From JANLTP01 sp031363055 (GTDB lineage Bacteria; Pseudomonadota; Gammaproteobacteria; Burkholderiales; Burkholderiaceae_E): a stretch of 11,187 nucleotides of DNA. How positions within the stretch are numbered: the stretch's first letter is position 1; each line of letters opens with the position of its first letter. Where the stretch lies: NCBI GenBank assembly GCA_031363055.1, contig JANLTP010000039.1, positions 1 to 11,187 of the forward strand. The letters are read 5' to 3'. A model generated the notes under the pieces. The model was not told the origin of the DNA and ran no database searches. It was given only the letters and a program-made list of their open reading frames with translations. The position numbers and the translations under genes are program-made. This document shows, one piece after another, positions 1-6,370 of the stretch.

Positions 1-814
1 CGTGGCCATTTCGATGTGTACTGGCGGTGGTGCCTGGGATAACGCCAAGAAATACATTGAAGAAGGCAACCACGGTGGCAAGGGTAGCGATGCGCACAAG
101 GCTGCCGTGACGGGCGACACGGTGGGCGATCCGTACAAGGACACGGCCGGGCCGGCAATCAATCCGCTGATCAAGATCATCAACATCGTCGCCTTGCTGA
201 TGGTGCCGTTGCTGGGTGGCGCATCCGGCACCGGTGCTGGCGGCTTACACGGCATGGCTCCGGCAGCAGGCACCGCCGCGGTTGTGGCGGCAACTGCCGC
301 GGGTGCGGCTGCTGCGTCAGGTGCGGCCGCGACTGCTCCGGGCAAGGCGTCGGCGACTACTTCAGCCGCAGCAACGACCACGGCCGCAGCAACGTCTGCC
401 GCTGCAAGCCCTGCCAGCGCCGCTTCTTCAGGTGGCGCTTCGGCGAGTTCCAGCGGCAACGCCTCGGCTGCTGCACCCGCAGCCGGCGTTCAGGGCAGCC
501 CGGATACCGTCAAGATTTATTTTGACGTCAATTCGTTCTCTGCTCCGGCTGATGCCAACAAGATGGTCGCAGGCATCGCGACCTATGCGAAATCTTCGCC
601 CAGCTCGAAGCTTGGGATTTCCGGCTATCACGACAAATCTGGTGATCTCGAAAAGAACATGGAGTTGGCCAAGAACCGGGCAAAGATCGTCAAGGACATG
701 TTGCTGTCCGCCGGCGTGCCGGAAGACCGCATCATCATGCAAAAGCCGGTCGAGACCGCCGGCGGCACCGATGCCAAGGAAGCGCGCCGGGTTGAGGTGT
801 ACGCCGCGCAATAA
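1..814 (+). CDS. hppA: Membrane-bound pyrophosphatase (ion-pumping), C-terminal part, fused to an OmpA-like domain; 5' end outside window
   Basis: The 5' end is missing; reading starts inside the gene in the frame of base 2, and the apparent GTG there is an internal codon. Residues 1-72 are the end of an M-type inorganic pyrophosphatase, which couples PPi hydrolysis to H+ or Na+ export across the inner membrane. Visible family motifs are GGAWDNAKK (about 9-18) and the acidic motif GDTVGDPYKDTAGP (38-51), whose Asp39, Asp43 and Asp47 match the Mg-PPi ligands of the family. The last membrane helix is about 53-73. Unusually, the protein continues through a roughly 95-residue Ala/Ser/Thr/Gly linker, almost without charge, into an OmpA-like domain (about 168-270). 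That domain keeps the Asp (211) and Arg (226) that bind diaminopimelate in OmpA proteins and the final RRVEV (262-266). The residue that decides K+ dependence, and so helps tell subclasses apart, lies outside the window. Pyrophosphatase and OmpA calls are both firm. Confidence 0.93.
   Translation, partial: VAISMCTGGGAWDNAKKYIEEGNHGGKGSDAHKAAVTGDTVGDPYKDTAGPAINPLIKIINIVALLMVPLLGGASGTGAGGLHGMAPAAGTAAVVAATAAGAAAASGAAATAPGKASATTSAAATTTAAATSAAASPASAASSGGASASSSGNASAAAPAAGVQGSPDTVKIYFDVNSFSAPADANKMVAGIATYAKSSPSSKLGISGYHDKSGDLEKNMELAKNRAKIVKDMLLSAGVPEDRIIMQKPVETAGGTDAKEARRVEVYAAQ
365..394 (+). repeat. Short tandem direct repeat in the linker-coding region
   Basis: GCCGCAGCAACG occurs at 365-376 and again at 383-394, an 18-bp (six-codon) period. 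It encodes Ala-Ala-Ala-Thr units in the low-complexity linker between the pyrophosphatase and the OmpA-like domain. The surrounding DNA (about 220-480) is biased to Ala, Ser and Thr codons, which explains a long open shadow frame in +3. In-frame repeats of this kind can change linker length by replication slippage; that is inference. Confidence 0.6.
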
Positions 815-839
815 TTGTTTTTTTCAAGGAGCCAATCTG

Positions 840-1604
840 ATGTTCATGAAAGACGGAGTTGTTCTGGTGACCGGCGGTGCATCGGGTCTCGGTGGCGCGA
901 CGGCACAGGTCGCCATCGAAAGCGGCGCCAAAGTTTTGATCGCCGATGTCAATGTTGCGCAAGGCGAAGCGTTCGCCAAGGAGCTCGGCGCCAATGCACA
1001 ATTTGTAAAGTGTGACGTCACCTCCGAGGCCGATGGGCAAAAAGCGGTCGATACGGCACTCGCCATGGGCACCCTGGTTGGACTGGTCAATTGTGCCGGC
1101 GTCGGCAGCGCCGCCAAAACCGTTGGCAAGGACGGACCCCACAAGCTCGAGGCGTTCAGCCGCGTCGTTTCGATCAATTTGATCGGCACCTTCAACATGA
1201 TTCGCCTGGCCGCCACCGCCATGTGTCGCAATACACCGAACGCTGAAGGCGAGCGCGGTGTCATTGTCAATACAGCATCGGTAGCGGCGTATGACGGACA
1301 GATCGGTCAGGCCGCCTACTCGGCCTCCAAGGGCGGTATTGTCGGCATGACTTTACCGATCGCTCGCGACTTGTCTCGCGACGGCATTCGCGTCGTGACC
1401 ATTGCGCCGGGACTGTTTCTAACGCCGCTGCTAAAGGGTCTGCCGCAAGAAGCGCAAGACTCGCTGGGCAAACAAGTGCCATTCCCGGCTCGACTGGGCC
1501 GCCCGGTCGAGTTCGCCATTCTGGTCAAGCACATCTTCACGAACCCGATGATCAACGGCGAAACGATTCGCCTCGATGGCGCGATCCGGATGGCGCCGCG
1601 CTGA
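840..1604 (+). CDS. Short-chain dehydrogenase/reductase, 3-hydroxyacyl-CoA dehydrogenase type 2 (HSD10) family
   Basis: This 254-residue Rossmann-fold oxidoreductase probably oxidises 3-hydroxyacyl-CoA to 3-ketoacyl-CoA with NAD+ in fatty-acid or branched-chain amino-acid breakdown. Visible motifs are the nucleotide loop TGGASGLG (11-18), Asp36 after strand 2 (favours NAD over NADP), CDV (58-60), NCAG (84-87, a variant of NNAG), catalytic Asn113, Ser147, Tyr160 and Lys164 (YSASK). The stretches NTASVAAYDGQIGQAAYSAS and MTLPIARDL, and the ending IRLDGAIRM, are close to human HSD17B10, so the subfamily call is better than a generic SDR. AAGGAG at 826-831, eight bases before the ATG at 840, supports this start; ATG 846 is possible but worse placed. 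A much longer in-frame extension upstream only shadows the pyrophosphatase gene. It lies 25 bp after that gene in the same direction and may be co-transcribed, although no functional link is evident. Confidence 0.92.
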   Translation: MFMKDGVVLVTGGASGLGGATAQVAIESGAKVLIADVNVAQGEAFAKELGANAQFVKCDVTSEADGQKAVDTALAMGTLVGLVNCAGVGSAAKTVGKDGPHKLEAFSRVVSINLIGTFNMIRLAATAMCRNTPNAEGERGVIVNTASVAAYDGQIGQAAYSASKGGIVGMTLPIARDLSRDGIRVVTIAPGLFLTPLLKGLPQEAQDSLGKQVPFPARLGRPVEFAILVKHIFTNPMINGETIRLDGAIRMAPR

Positions 1605-1641
1605 TTTCGGGCCGTTATTGCGCGGATGCTGCGTCGGTCAC

Positions 1642-3009
1642 TCAGTCCGGCATCAGCGTCTCGACCCATTGCGCCAGAGCCAGCAGACGCGCATCGGCGT
1701 CGAGTTCACCGACCATTTGAAGCCCGGTGGGTAGCCCGTCATGGCTGCCCATGGGCAAGGTCAGCGCCGGCAATCCGGCCAGATTAAAAGGCAAGGTCTG
1801 CCCCAGCACTGCTTCACGCACGCTGGTCATACCGCCCAGCGTCATGACCTCGGTCTGACCGCGCAAAGGCGGCAGTACCGCCGAGGTCGGCAGGATCATC
1901 GCATCATAAGCTCGTGAAATTGCCTGCAACTGCGCCGCCACTTCACTGCGAAGGTTCAAGGCATTCAGGTACTCGCCAGCGCTCAAGTCCTGGCCGGCCC
2001 TGAGCGCTGTCAATACAGACGCTGAGAAGCCTTCACCGCCGCCAGCCAGGCTGGCACGATGAATATGTGCTGCCTCGGCCCGAACGATCGGCGAATAACA
2101 AATCCAGGCGTTGTGCAGTGCTGGTGTTTCAATCTCGTGAATCTGCGCACCCGCTTGTCGTAGCCGGTACAGTGCTTGCTCGAAATGCATCGCCACTTCG
2201 GCGCTCATTCGAGCATTCAACCATTGCCGAGGCACGGCGAACGTTGGCGTGCGCGCCAGCGCGCTGGCTTCGCAACGGCGTTGCGAGAGCACTTCAAAGA
2301 CCACTCTCGCATCGGCAACGCTGCGAGTCAACGGTCCGGCATGATCGCAGGTCCAGGACAAATGCAAGGCGCCATTCAGCGGCACCGCACCGAAGCTGGG
2401 CTTAAAGCCAACAATCCCACAAAAGTTGGCCGGGATCCGAATCGACCCACCGGTATCGCTACCCAACCCGGCCAAGCCGATGCCCTTGGCGACACACACA
2501 CCCGCGCCACTCGAAGAGCCACCCGCTTGTCGTAACGGATCAAACGGATTCAGGACATCACCGGTCCAGGCGTTCTCGCCGGTCGCGCCCAACGCAATCT
2601 CATGCATTTGGGTCTTGCCAAAGATGATGGCGCCGGCCTGCCGCAAACGCCGCACCGCCTGAGCATCGTCAAGTCCCAGATCCGGCAGTTGCGCGCGCGT
2701 ACCCGCTTTCATCAGCGTACCGCGAACCGAGTACAGATCCTTGATCGAGACCGGCACCCCGGCGAGCGCCGGCAGCGGCTTGCCGGAACGAATGGCGGCA
2801 TCAGTTTTTTCGGCCTCGACTTGTGCGTTGTCCCAATCGGTCCAGGCCAGCGGGTTCAAAGGCTCAGCTTGCAATGCGCGCTGCCGAGTCACTGCCAGCA
2901 GCGCAACCGCAAATGATTCGCGATGTCTGGCTTTTGCCTGCAGCTCGGTGATGGCGGGATTCAGGGGCGGCGGCTTCGGGCTCATGGGAACAGAAATCCT
3001 CGGTGTCAT
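1642..3009 (-). CDS. Amidase signature family hydrolase
   Basis: An amidase-signature enzyme of about 455 residues, hydrolysing a C-N amide bond of unknown substrate. The Ser-cisSer-Lys triad can be read (numbered from the ATG at 3009): Lys90 in VSIKD, cis-Ser165 in GGSSSGAG, and nucleophile Ser189 in SDTGGSIRIPA. The last two are 24 residues apart, as in fatty acid amide hydrolase and peptide amidase. No signal peptide is clear, so it is probably cytoplasmic. No gatB or gatC lies nearby, so a role in Gln-tRNA formation is unlikely despite GatA similarity. The frame is open upstream to 3162, but those residues look non-coding and would overlap the divergent gene at 3128. I prefer ATG 3009, preceded by GGGG five bases upstream; ATG 2985 is a serious alternative. 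It converges with the dehydrogenase gene, with 37 bp and no visible terminator between. Confidence 0.88.
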   Translation of the reverse strand: MTPRISVPMSPKPPPLNPAITELQAKARHRESFAVALLAVTRQRALQAEPLNPLAWTDWDNAQVEAEKTDAAIRSGKPLPALAGVPVSIKDLYSVRGTLMKAGTRAQLPDLGLDDAQAVRRLRQAGAIIFGKTQMHEIALGATGENAWTGDVLNPFDPLRQAGGSSSGAGVCVAKGIGLAGLGSDTGGSIRIPANFCGIVGFKPSFGAVPLNGALHLSWTCDHAGPLTRSVADARVVFEVLSQRRCEASALARTPTFAVPRQWLNARMSAEVAMHFEQALYRLRQAGAQIHEIETPALHNAWICYSPIVRAEAAHIHRASLAGGGEGFSASVLTALRAGQDLSAGEYLNALNLRSEVAAQLQAISRAYDAMILPTSAVLPPLRGQTEVMTLGGMTSVREAVLGQTLPFNLAGLPALTLPMGSHDGLPTGLQMVGELDADARLLALAQWVETLMPD

Positions 3010-3127
3010 TTGCACCCCATTATGTTCCCGCCAGTGCAGACCACCGCCGCACATCGACCTGCATTTTTTTGATTTCCGCGCTAGCATCTGACCAGCGCCT
3101 GAAACTTGTTCTGGAAGACCAATCCCT

Positions 3128-3397
3128 ATGGAACAAAAACGTCTGAATTCAACGCTGCTCAAATCGGCAGCCTACGATGGCGCGCAACAGCGGCTCGAAC
3201 TTGAGTACGCCAGCGGCGAGCGGCGCGTCTTCAAGGCGGTTCCTGCCGAGGTATATCGGCGGCTCATTGCCGCACCGAACCCGGCCGCCTACTACGAAGA
3301 TCGGATCGCCGAGGAATACGCCTGGGAAAAAGCGGCGGGCGGCGAGAACGCGGCGGCGCGCTCGAAGCTCGACTCCTTGTTCGGGTCACCGGATTAG
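3128..3397 (+). CDS. KTSC domain-containing small protein
   Basis: An 89-residue protein. Residues about 6-64 match the KTSC domain, named after the C-terminus of some lysyl-tRNA synthetases and also found alone in small bacterial proteins; its function is unknown, and RNA binding has been suggested for the family. Matching parts are the LxSxxYD-like start (9-17), the LELEYASG strand pair (23-30), VPAEVYRRL (38-46) and the AxYYEDRI end (53-60). The family's central YxY is replaced by Arg33-x-Phe35. The tail SKLDSLFG (79-86) is a short acidic/hydrophobic motif outside the domain. GGAAGA at 3113-3118, nine bases before ATG, supports the start. Its stop overlaps the likely start of earP, so the two are probably co-translated, which places it beside an elongation-factor modification system. 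A role in that system is inference only. Confidence 0.85.
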   Translation: MEQKRLNSTLLKSAAYDGAQQRLELEYASGERRVFKAVPAEVYRRLIAAPNPAAYYEDRIAEEYAWEKAAGGENAAARSKLDSLFGSPD

Positions 3398-4619
3398 ACG
3401 CCTCTCGATCGATCTGTACTGCCGCGTCGTCGATCACTTCGGCGATGCCGGAGTCTGCTGGCGCCTGGCCCGGCAATTGGTCGCCGAACATCATTGCAGG
3501 GTGCGGCTCATCATCGACCAACCGGCCTATGTCTGGCGCCTTCAAGCCAGCGCGCCAACAACCGACGTCTGGTTCGGCCACGCCCCGGTCGGCGACGCTC
3601 CGTTCCGCGACCCTCCCTTCCGTCTGGCCGGGGTCGAGGTGCTCGATTGGCAGCACGCACCGCGCGGAGGCGATTTGCCGCTGGTCGTCATAGCTGCGTT
3701 TCAGTGTCGATTGCCCGACGAGCTCGGCGAACGGCTGACGCGGCCCGGTTTTGCCCAGCAACCGTTGTGGATCAATCTCGATTATCTGTCGGCCGAGGCC
3801 TGGATCGACGACGCCCATGGCCGCCCTTCCCATAAGTCTGCTGGCGGAACGGAATGGTTCTATATGCCCGGATTTACGATTGCCAGCGGCGGCCTGATAC
3901 GCGAACGATACGTCGCGCCCTCGCTGCCCGCCCCTGACCCTGCCGCTGCCGCTGCGAAAGGATCGATCGTATCGGCAGTTTCCGATTTGCCGACCGTACC
4001 GGCGCTTCGACGCGAAGCCTTGAAAATATCGCTGTTCTGCTACTCAGGCCAGCACCTGAGCGAGCTTATCGAACATTGGAACGCGCCCCCAACGAGTGGC
4101 GCGACAACGCGCCCGATCGATTTGCTGGTCACAGCCGGTTGCGACATCGCCGACATTCGCCAGCACTTGCACATTGATCACGGTCAGGCATCGTTCGATC
4201 GGGGTATCGTCAGGCTGAGTTTTTTGCCTTGGCTAAGCCAGGATGCCTACGACGTTCTGCTGGCTGCATGCGATCTGAATTTTGTGCGCGGCGAGGACTC
4301 TTGGATACGCGCGATCTGGGCCGGCAAGCCATTTGTGTGGCGCCCCTACCCTCAGGACGATGGCGCCGATCGCGGCAAACTCGACGCGTTTCTGCAGTTG
4401 TGCGCGCCCGACTTTGACAACGAATGTCAGGCGGCAATCGGTCAACTGATGCATGCCTGGCGAGAGAACACGGACGTCGATCAAGCCTGGCCGCGCTGGT
4501 TTGCGCGATACCCATCGATCGCGACCGGATTTCGGCGATTCAGCCAGCGCATCAGCGCGCAGCAAGACCTGGCAAGACGTCTCGTCGAGTTCATCGAGCG
4601 TCGGCTGGTATACTCATAG
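3393..4619 (+). CDS. earP: EarP: EF-P arginine-32 rhamnosyltransferase
   Basis: EarP (formerly DUF2331, a GT-B-fold inverting glycosyltransferase) transfers L-rhamnose from dTDP-L-rhamnose to Arg32 of EF-P in the cytoplasm, activating EF-P for polyproline rescue. Conserved stretches are DLYCRVVDHFGDAGVCWRLA near the N-terminus, where the two Asp residues (14 and 18 counting from 3393) match the catalytic Asp pair of Pseudomonas and Neisseria EarP, and FVRGEDSWIRAIWAGKPFVW with the key Glu (301), followed by PYPQ. The target gene efp follows directly. The start is a puzzle: no ATG, GTG or TTG lies near the expected N-terminus. The ATT at 3393-3395 sits exactly where homologues begin and overlaps the upstream TAG by one base; CTG 3414 is an alternative. 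The in-frame ATG at 3177 would add 72 Arg/Ser/Pro-rich residues read from the KTSC gene in another frame, which is implausible. Product call firm, start uncertain. Confidence 0.93.
   Translation: MRRLSIDLYCRVVDHFGDAGVCWRLARQLVAEHHCRVRLIIDQPAYVWRLQASAPTTDVWFGHAPVGDAPFRDPPFRLAGVEVLDWQHAPRGGDLPLVVIAAFQCRLPDELGERLTRPGFAQQPLWINLDYLSAEAWIDDAHGRPSHKSAGGTEWFYMPGFTIASGGLIRERYVAPSLPAPDPAAAAAKGSIVSAVSDLPTVPALRREALKISLFCYSGQHLSELIEHWNAPPTSGATTRPIDLLVTAGCDIADIRQHLHIDHGQASFDRGIVRLSFLPWLSQDAYDVLLAACDLNFVRGEDSWIRAIWAGKPFVWRPYPQDDGADRGKLDAFLQLCAPDFDNECQAAIGQLMHAWRENTDVDQAWPRWFARYPSIATGFRRFSQRISAQQDLARRLVEFIERRLVYS
4606..4614 (+). promoter_or_regulatory. Candidate extended -10 promoter for efp
   Basis: TGGTATACT fits the extended -10 pattern TGnTATAAT, with five of six bases in the hexamer, and lies inside the last codons of earP. 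Transcription would start near 4621, giving a leader of about 30 bases before efp. No good -35 box is present. It would let efp be expressed independently of earP, which suits an abundant translation factor. Motif seen directly; activity is inference. Confidence 0.4.
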
Positions 4620-4650
4620 GCTTTGCAAAATTTGCGCGGAAACCTACATC

Positions 4651-5211
4651 ATGAAGACAGCTCAAGAGGTTCGAGTCGGCAACGTCGTAATGGTCGGCAA
4701 GGATCCAATGGTCGTGCTGCGCGCCGAGTACAACAAGTCGGGTCGCAATTCTGCGGTCGTCAAGATGAAGATGAAAAATCTTCTGAACGGCTCGGCGATG
4801 GAATCGGTGTATCGCGCCGACGATAAGTTCGACGTGTTACTGCTCGATAAAAAGGAGGTCAGCTACTCCTACTTCGCCGACCCCATGTATGTGTTCATGG
4901 ACGCCGAGTACAACCAGTATGAGATCGAAGCCGAGAGCATGGGCGACGCATTGAATTATGTCGACGAGGGAATGCCCTGCGACGTTGTTTTTTATGAAGG
5001 CCGAGCCATTTCAGTCGACATGCCGACCAGCGTTGTCCGTGAAGTCGAGTACACCGAGCCAGCAGTAAAAGGCGATACTTCCGGCAAGGTCATGAAACCC
5101 GCTCGCATCAAACCTACCGGTTTCGAAATACCGGTGCCAGCGTTTGTGCAGATTGGCGACAAGATCGAGATTGATACCCGCACCGCTGAATACCGCAGCC
5201 GGGTCAAGTAA
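4651..5211 (+). CDS. efp: Elongation factor P (EarP/Arg32 type)
   Basis: A 186-residue translation factor that binds between the P and E sites and speeds peptide bond formation at consecutive prolines. Its three beta-barrel domains are complete; domain I carries the loop YNKSGRNSAVVK with Arg32 at the tip, the residue rhamnosylated by EarP, rather than the Lys34 of the EpmA/beta-lysine type. Further family landmarks are KKEVSYSYFADPMYVFMD, YTEPAVKGDTSGKVM and the C-terminal IGDKIEIDTRTAEYRSRVK. Length is standard. ATG 4651 is fixed by the conserved MKTAQEVRVGN start; the ribosome site is weak (GGA at 4638-4640). It follows earP by 31 bp and converges with the response regulator gene, whose stop is only 10 bp away, with no visible terminator. 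Confidence 0.98.
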   Translation: MKTAQEVRVGNVVMVGKDPMVVLRAEYNKSGRNSAVVKMKMKNLLNGSAMESVYRADDKFDVLLLDKKEVSYSYFADPMYVFMDAEYNQYEIEAESMGDALNYVDEGMPCDVVFYEGRAISVDMPTSVVREVEYTEPAVKGDTSGKVMKPARIKPTGFEIPVPAFVQIGDKIEIDTRTAEYRSRVK

Positions 5212-5221
5212 GGATTCGGCC

Positions 5222-6130
5222 TCAGACCAATCGCAACTGCTGCGCCGCCAAGTCACTTGGGCTCATGATGCCGGTATGGCGCTGCACGGTTTCCTTCAAA
5301 GAGGCCAGTGACACCGGTTTGACCAGATAGCTATTGCAGCCGGCCAGCGCGCCACGCAGCAAATCAAACGGTGAAGAGCGACTGGTCAGCATGATGACCG
5401 GCACCTTGCGCATGATCTTGTCTTTCTTGATGAAGCGGGTCAGTTTGTAGCCGTCAATGTCCGGCATAACCACGTCAACAAATATCAGATCGTAGCGGCG
5501 CTTGGCCAGCACGCTGATGGCCTCTTGCCCGCCGCTGACCACTTCGACCTCGAGTCCCATCGGAACCAACGCCTCCAGCAATTGGCGTCGAACAGTGGGG
5601 CTGTCATCAATGACCAAAACGCGCGGGCGATGCGCAGCCTGTGGCGGTACTCGAATACCGGTATTCGCAAACCGATTGCCCGAGGGCGAAAAGCGCGACG
5701 GCTCAAATCGCCCGCCCGAAGCGGCTGATGCGTCAGGCGATTGCGGCGAATACGCGCCCGGCAAAAGCTTCAGCAATTGGTGATCGACCACCAGATTCAG
5801 CGCCTTCAACACTTGCATGGTGAAGCTCGACTGCAGAAGGTCATCGCGCCGACCCGGGTCAGTGCGGCGACCGACGGTAATGACTGGCCTTGAATCCGAA
5901 ATGCGGCGCAAGGTGTTGGCCACCACCGGGCCGCCCTTGACGGTCATGTCAACCAGCGCGATATCGTAATTGCCCGGGCCGCGCGAGGTGGCGACCGTGT
6001 AGCGATATTGATTGTGGCGTGCGTGGCGGAGCACAATCTCGAGAATGCGCTGAAATTTGACCGCCAAGCCAAACACCGCCACCTTGAATTCCGGTCTCGG
6101 GTCAGCCGCCATTCCCTGTGCTACCGACAT
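5222..6130 (-). CDS. Response regulator with degenerate N-terminal and intact C-terminal receiver domain
   Basis: A 302-residue protein without a recognisable DNA-binding or enzymatic output domain. Residues about 169-287 are a full CheY-like receiver: acidic pair Asp175-Asp176 (VIDDS), phospho-acceptor Asp219 (FVDVVMPDIDGY), Thr249 (MLTSR) and Lys271 (LVKP). Residues about 15-122 have the strand pattern of a receiver (VAVFGL, YDIALVDMT, RPVITVGRR), but VFGLA replaces the acidic pair and Asp61 is the only acceptor-like residue, so it is probably a non-phosphorylated partner-binding domain. A Pro/Ser/Gly linker (123-168) joins them. It resembles single-domain regulators of PilG/PilH/CheY signalling more than transcription factors; the partner kinase is not in the window. 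GGAGAG (6137-6142 on the opposite strand), six bases before ATG 6130, fixes the start. The gene lies behind a long structured leader. Confidence 0.85.
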   Translation of the reverse strand: MSVAQGMAADPRPEFKVAVFGLAVKFQRILEIVLRHARHNQYRYTVATSRGPGNYDIALVDMTVKGGPVVANTLRRISDSRPVITVGRRTDPGRRDDLLQSSFTMQVLKALNLVVDHQLLKLLPGAYSPQSPDASAASGGRFEPSRFSPSGNRFANTGIRVPPQAAHRPRVLVIDDSPTVRRQLLEALVPMGLEVEVVSGGQEAISVLAKRRYDLIFVDVVMPDIDGYKLTRFIKKDKIMRKVPVIMLTSRSSPFDLLRGALAGCNSYLVKPVSLASLKETVQRHTGIMSPSDLAAQQLRLV

Positions 6131-6370
6131 TGCAATCTCTCCGCCCCAGCTCTTTGCAATTTATGAGGCTGTCGGGATTAAAGCCCCGACGGCTTCCTGC
6201 TGTCTTCGGCAACCCCTCGCTGTTCGCATGACTGAGTGTAGCTGCCTTGCGACAGGGTACCGATCTTTAGCTGAATTGTAACTCCAAATTGCCCGACATC
6301 TGCAAGCACTGCAAGTAAAAAACTCTTTAGTTACGGTACTTTAGCGACACTTCTTGAGGCAAATGCTAGC
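6131..6370 (-). promoter_or_regulatory. 240-bp leader/intergenic region of the response regulator, rich in potential RNA structure
   Basis: No coding sequence is evident. Read on the minus strand it has a TACAAT-like -10 box near 6276-6281 (no -35 at normal spacing). After it comes a stem CGGTACC (6262-6256) that can pair with GGTTGCCG (6214-6207) through one bulge. This stem encloses a 5-bp hairpin with a GCAA tetraloop (6255-6242), and a separate 12-bp hairpin follows at 6196-6165. The region ends with the ribosome site of the downstream gene. On the plus strand two CTTTAG copies (6325-6330, 6339-6344) and two TGCAAG copies (6301-6306, 6310-6315) are present near the far end. A structured 5' UTR or riboswitch is possible but not shown. 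Confidence 0.4.
6165..6196 (-). repeat. Long hairpin/palindrome in the leader (REP-like)
   Basis: Bases 6165-6176 pair with 6185-6196 to give a 12-bp stem (two G-T pairs) around an 8-base loop (6177-6184); the core is GTCGGG/CCCGAC. No T-run follows on either strand, so it is not a standard terminator. Its core resembles the GTCGGG...CCCGAC palindromes that recur between genes in many proteobacterial genomes, so it may be a dispersed REP-type unit; only one copy is seen here. Alternatively it is part of a structured mRNA leader. Confidence 0.5.

Noticed and set aside
216..839. Long open frame extending the dehydrogenase upstream by over 200 residues
   Set aside because: The extension is Arg/Leu/Pro-rich, overlaps the pyrophosphatase gene in another frame, and the dehydrogenase family start coincides with a good ribosome site at 826-831.
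1605..1641. Terminator between the convergent dehydrogenase and amidase genes
   Set aside because: No inverted repeat with a T-run is present in this gap.
2067..2916. Plus-strand open frames of 78-119 codons inside the amidase region
   Set aside because: They have unusual composition, no recognisable domain and no ribosome sites, while the opposite strand encodes a complete amidase with its catalytic triad.
3177..3392. N-terminal extension of EarP from ATG 3177
   Set aside because: The 72 extra residues are an Arg/Ser/Pro-rich shadow of the KTSC gene and have no counterpart in EarP as I know the family.
3264..3833. 189-codon minus-strand frame opposite earP
   Set aside because: Mirror frame of a well-supported gene in GC-rich DNA; no domain recognised.
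6131..6300. Class I c-di-GMP riboswitch
   Set aside because: Only the 3' strand and the GNRA hairpin look similar; the conserved GACGCAAAGC core and a good second hairpin are absent, so I report a structured leader without naming a class.
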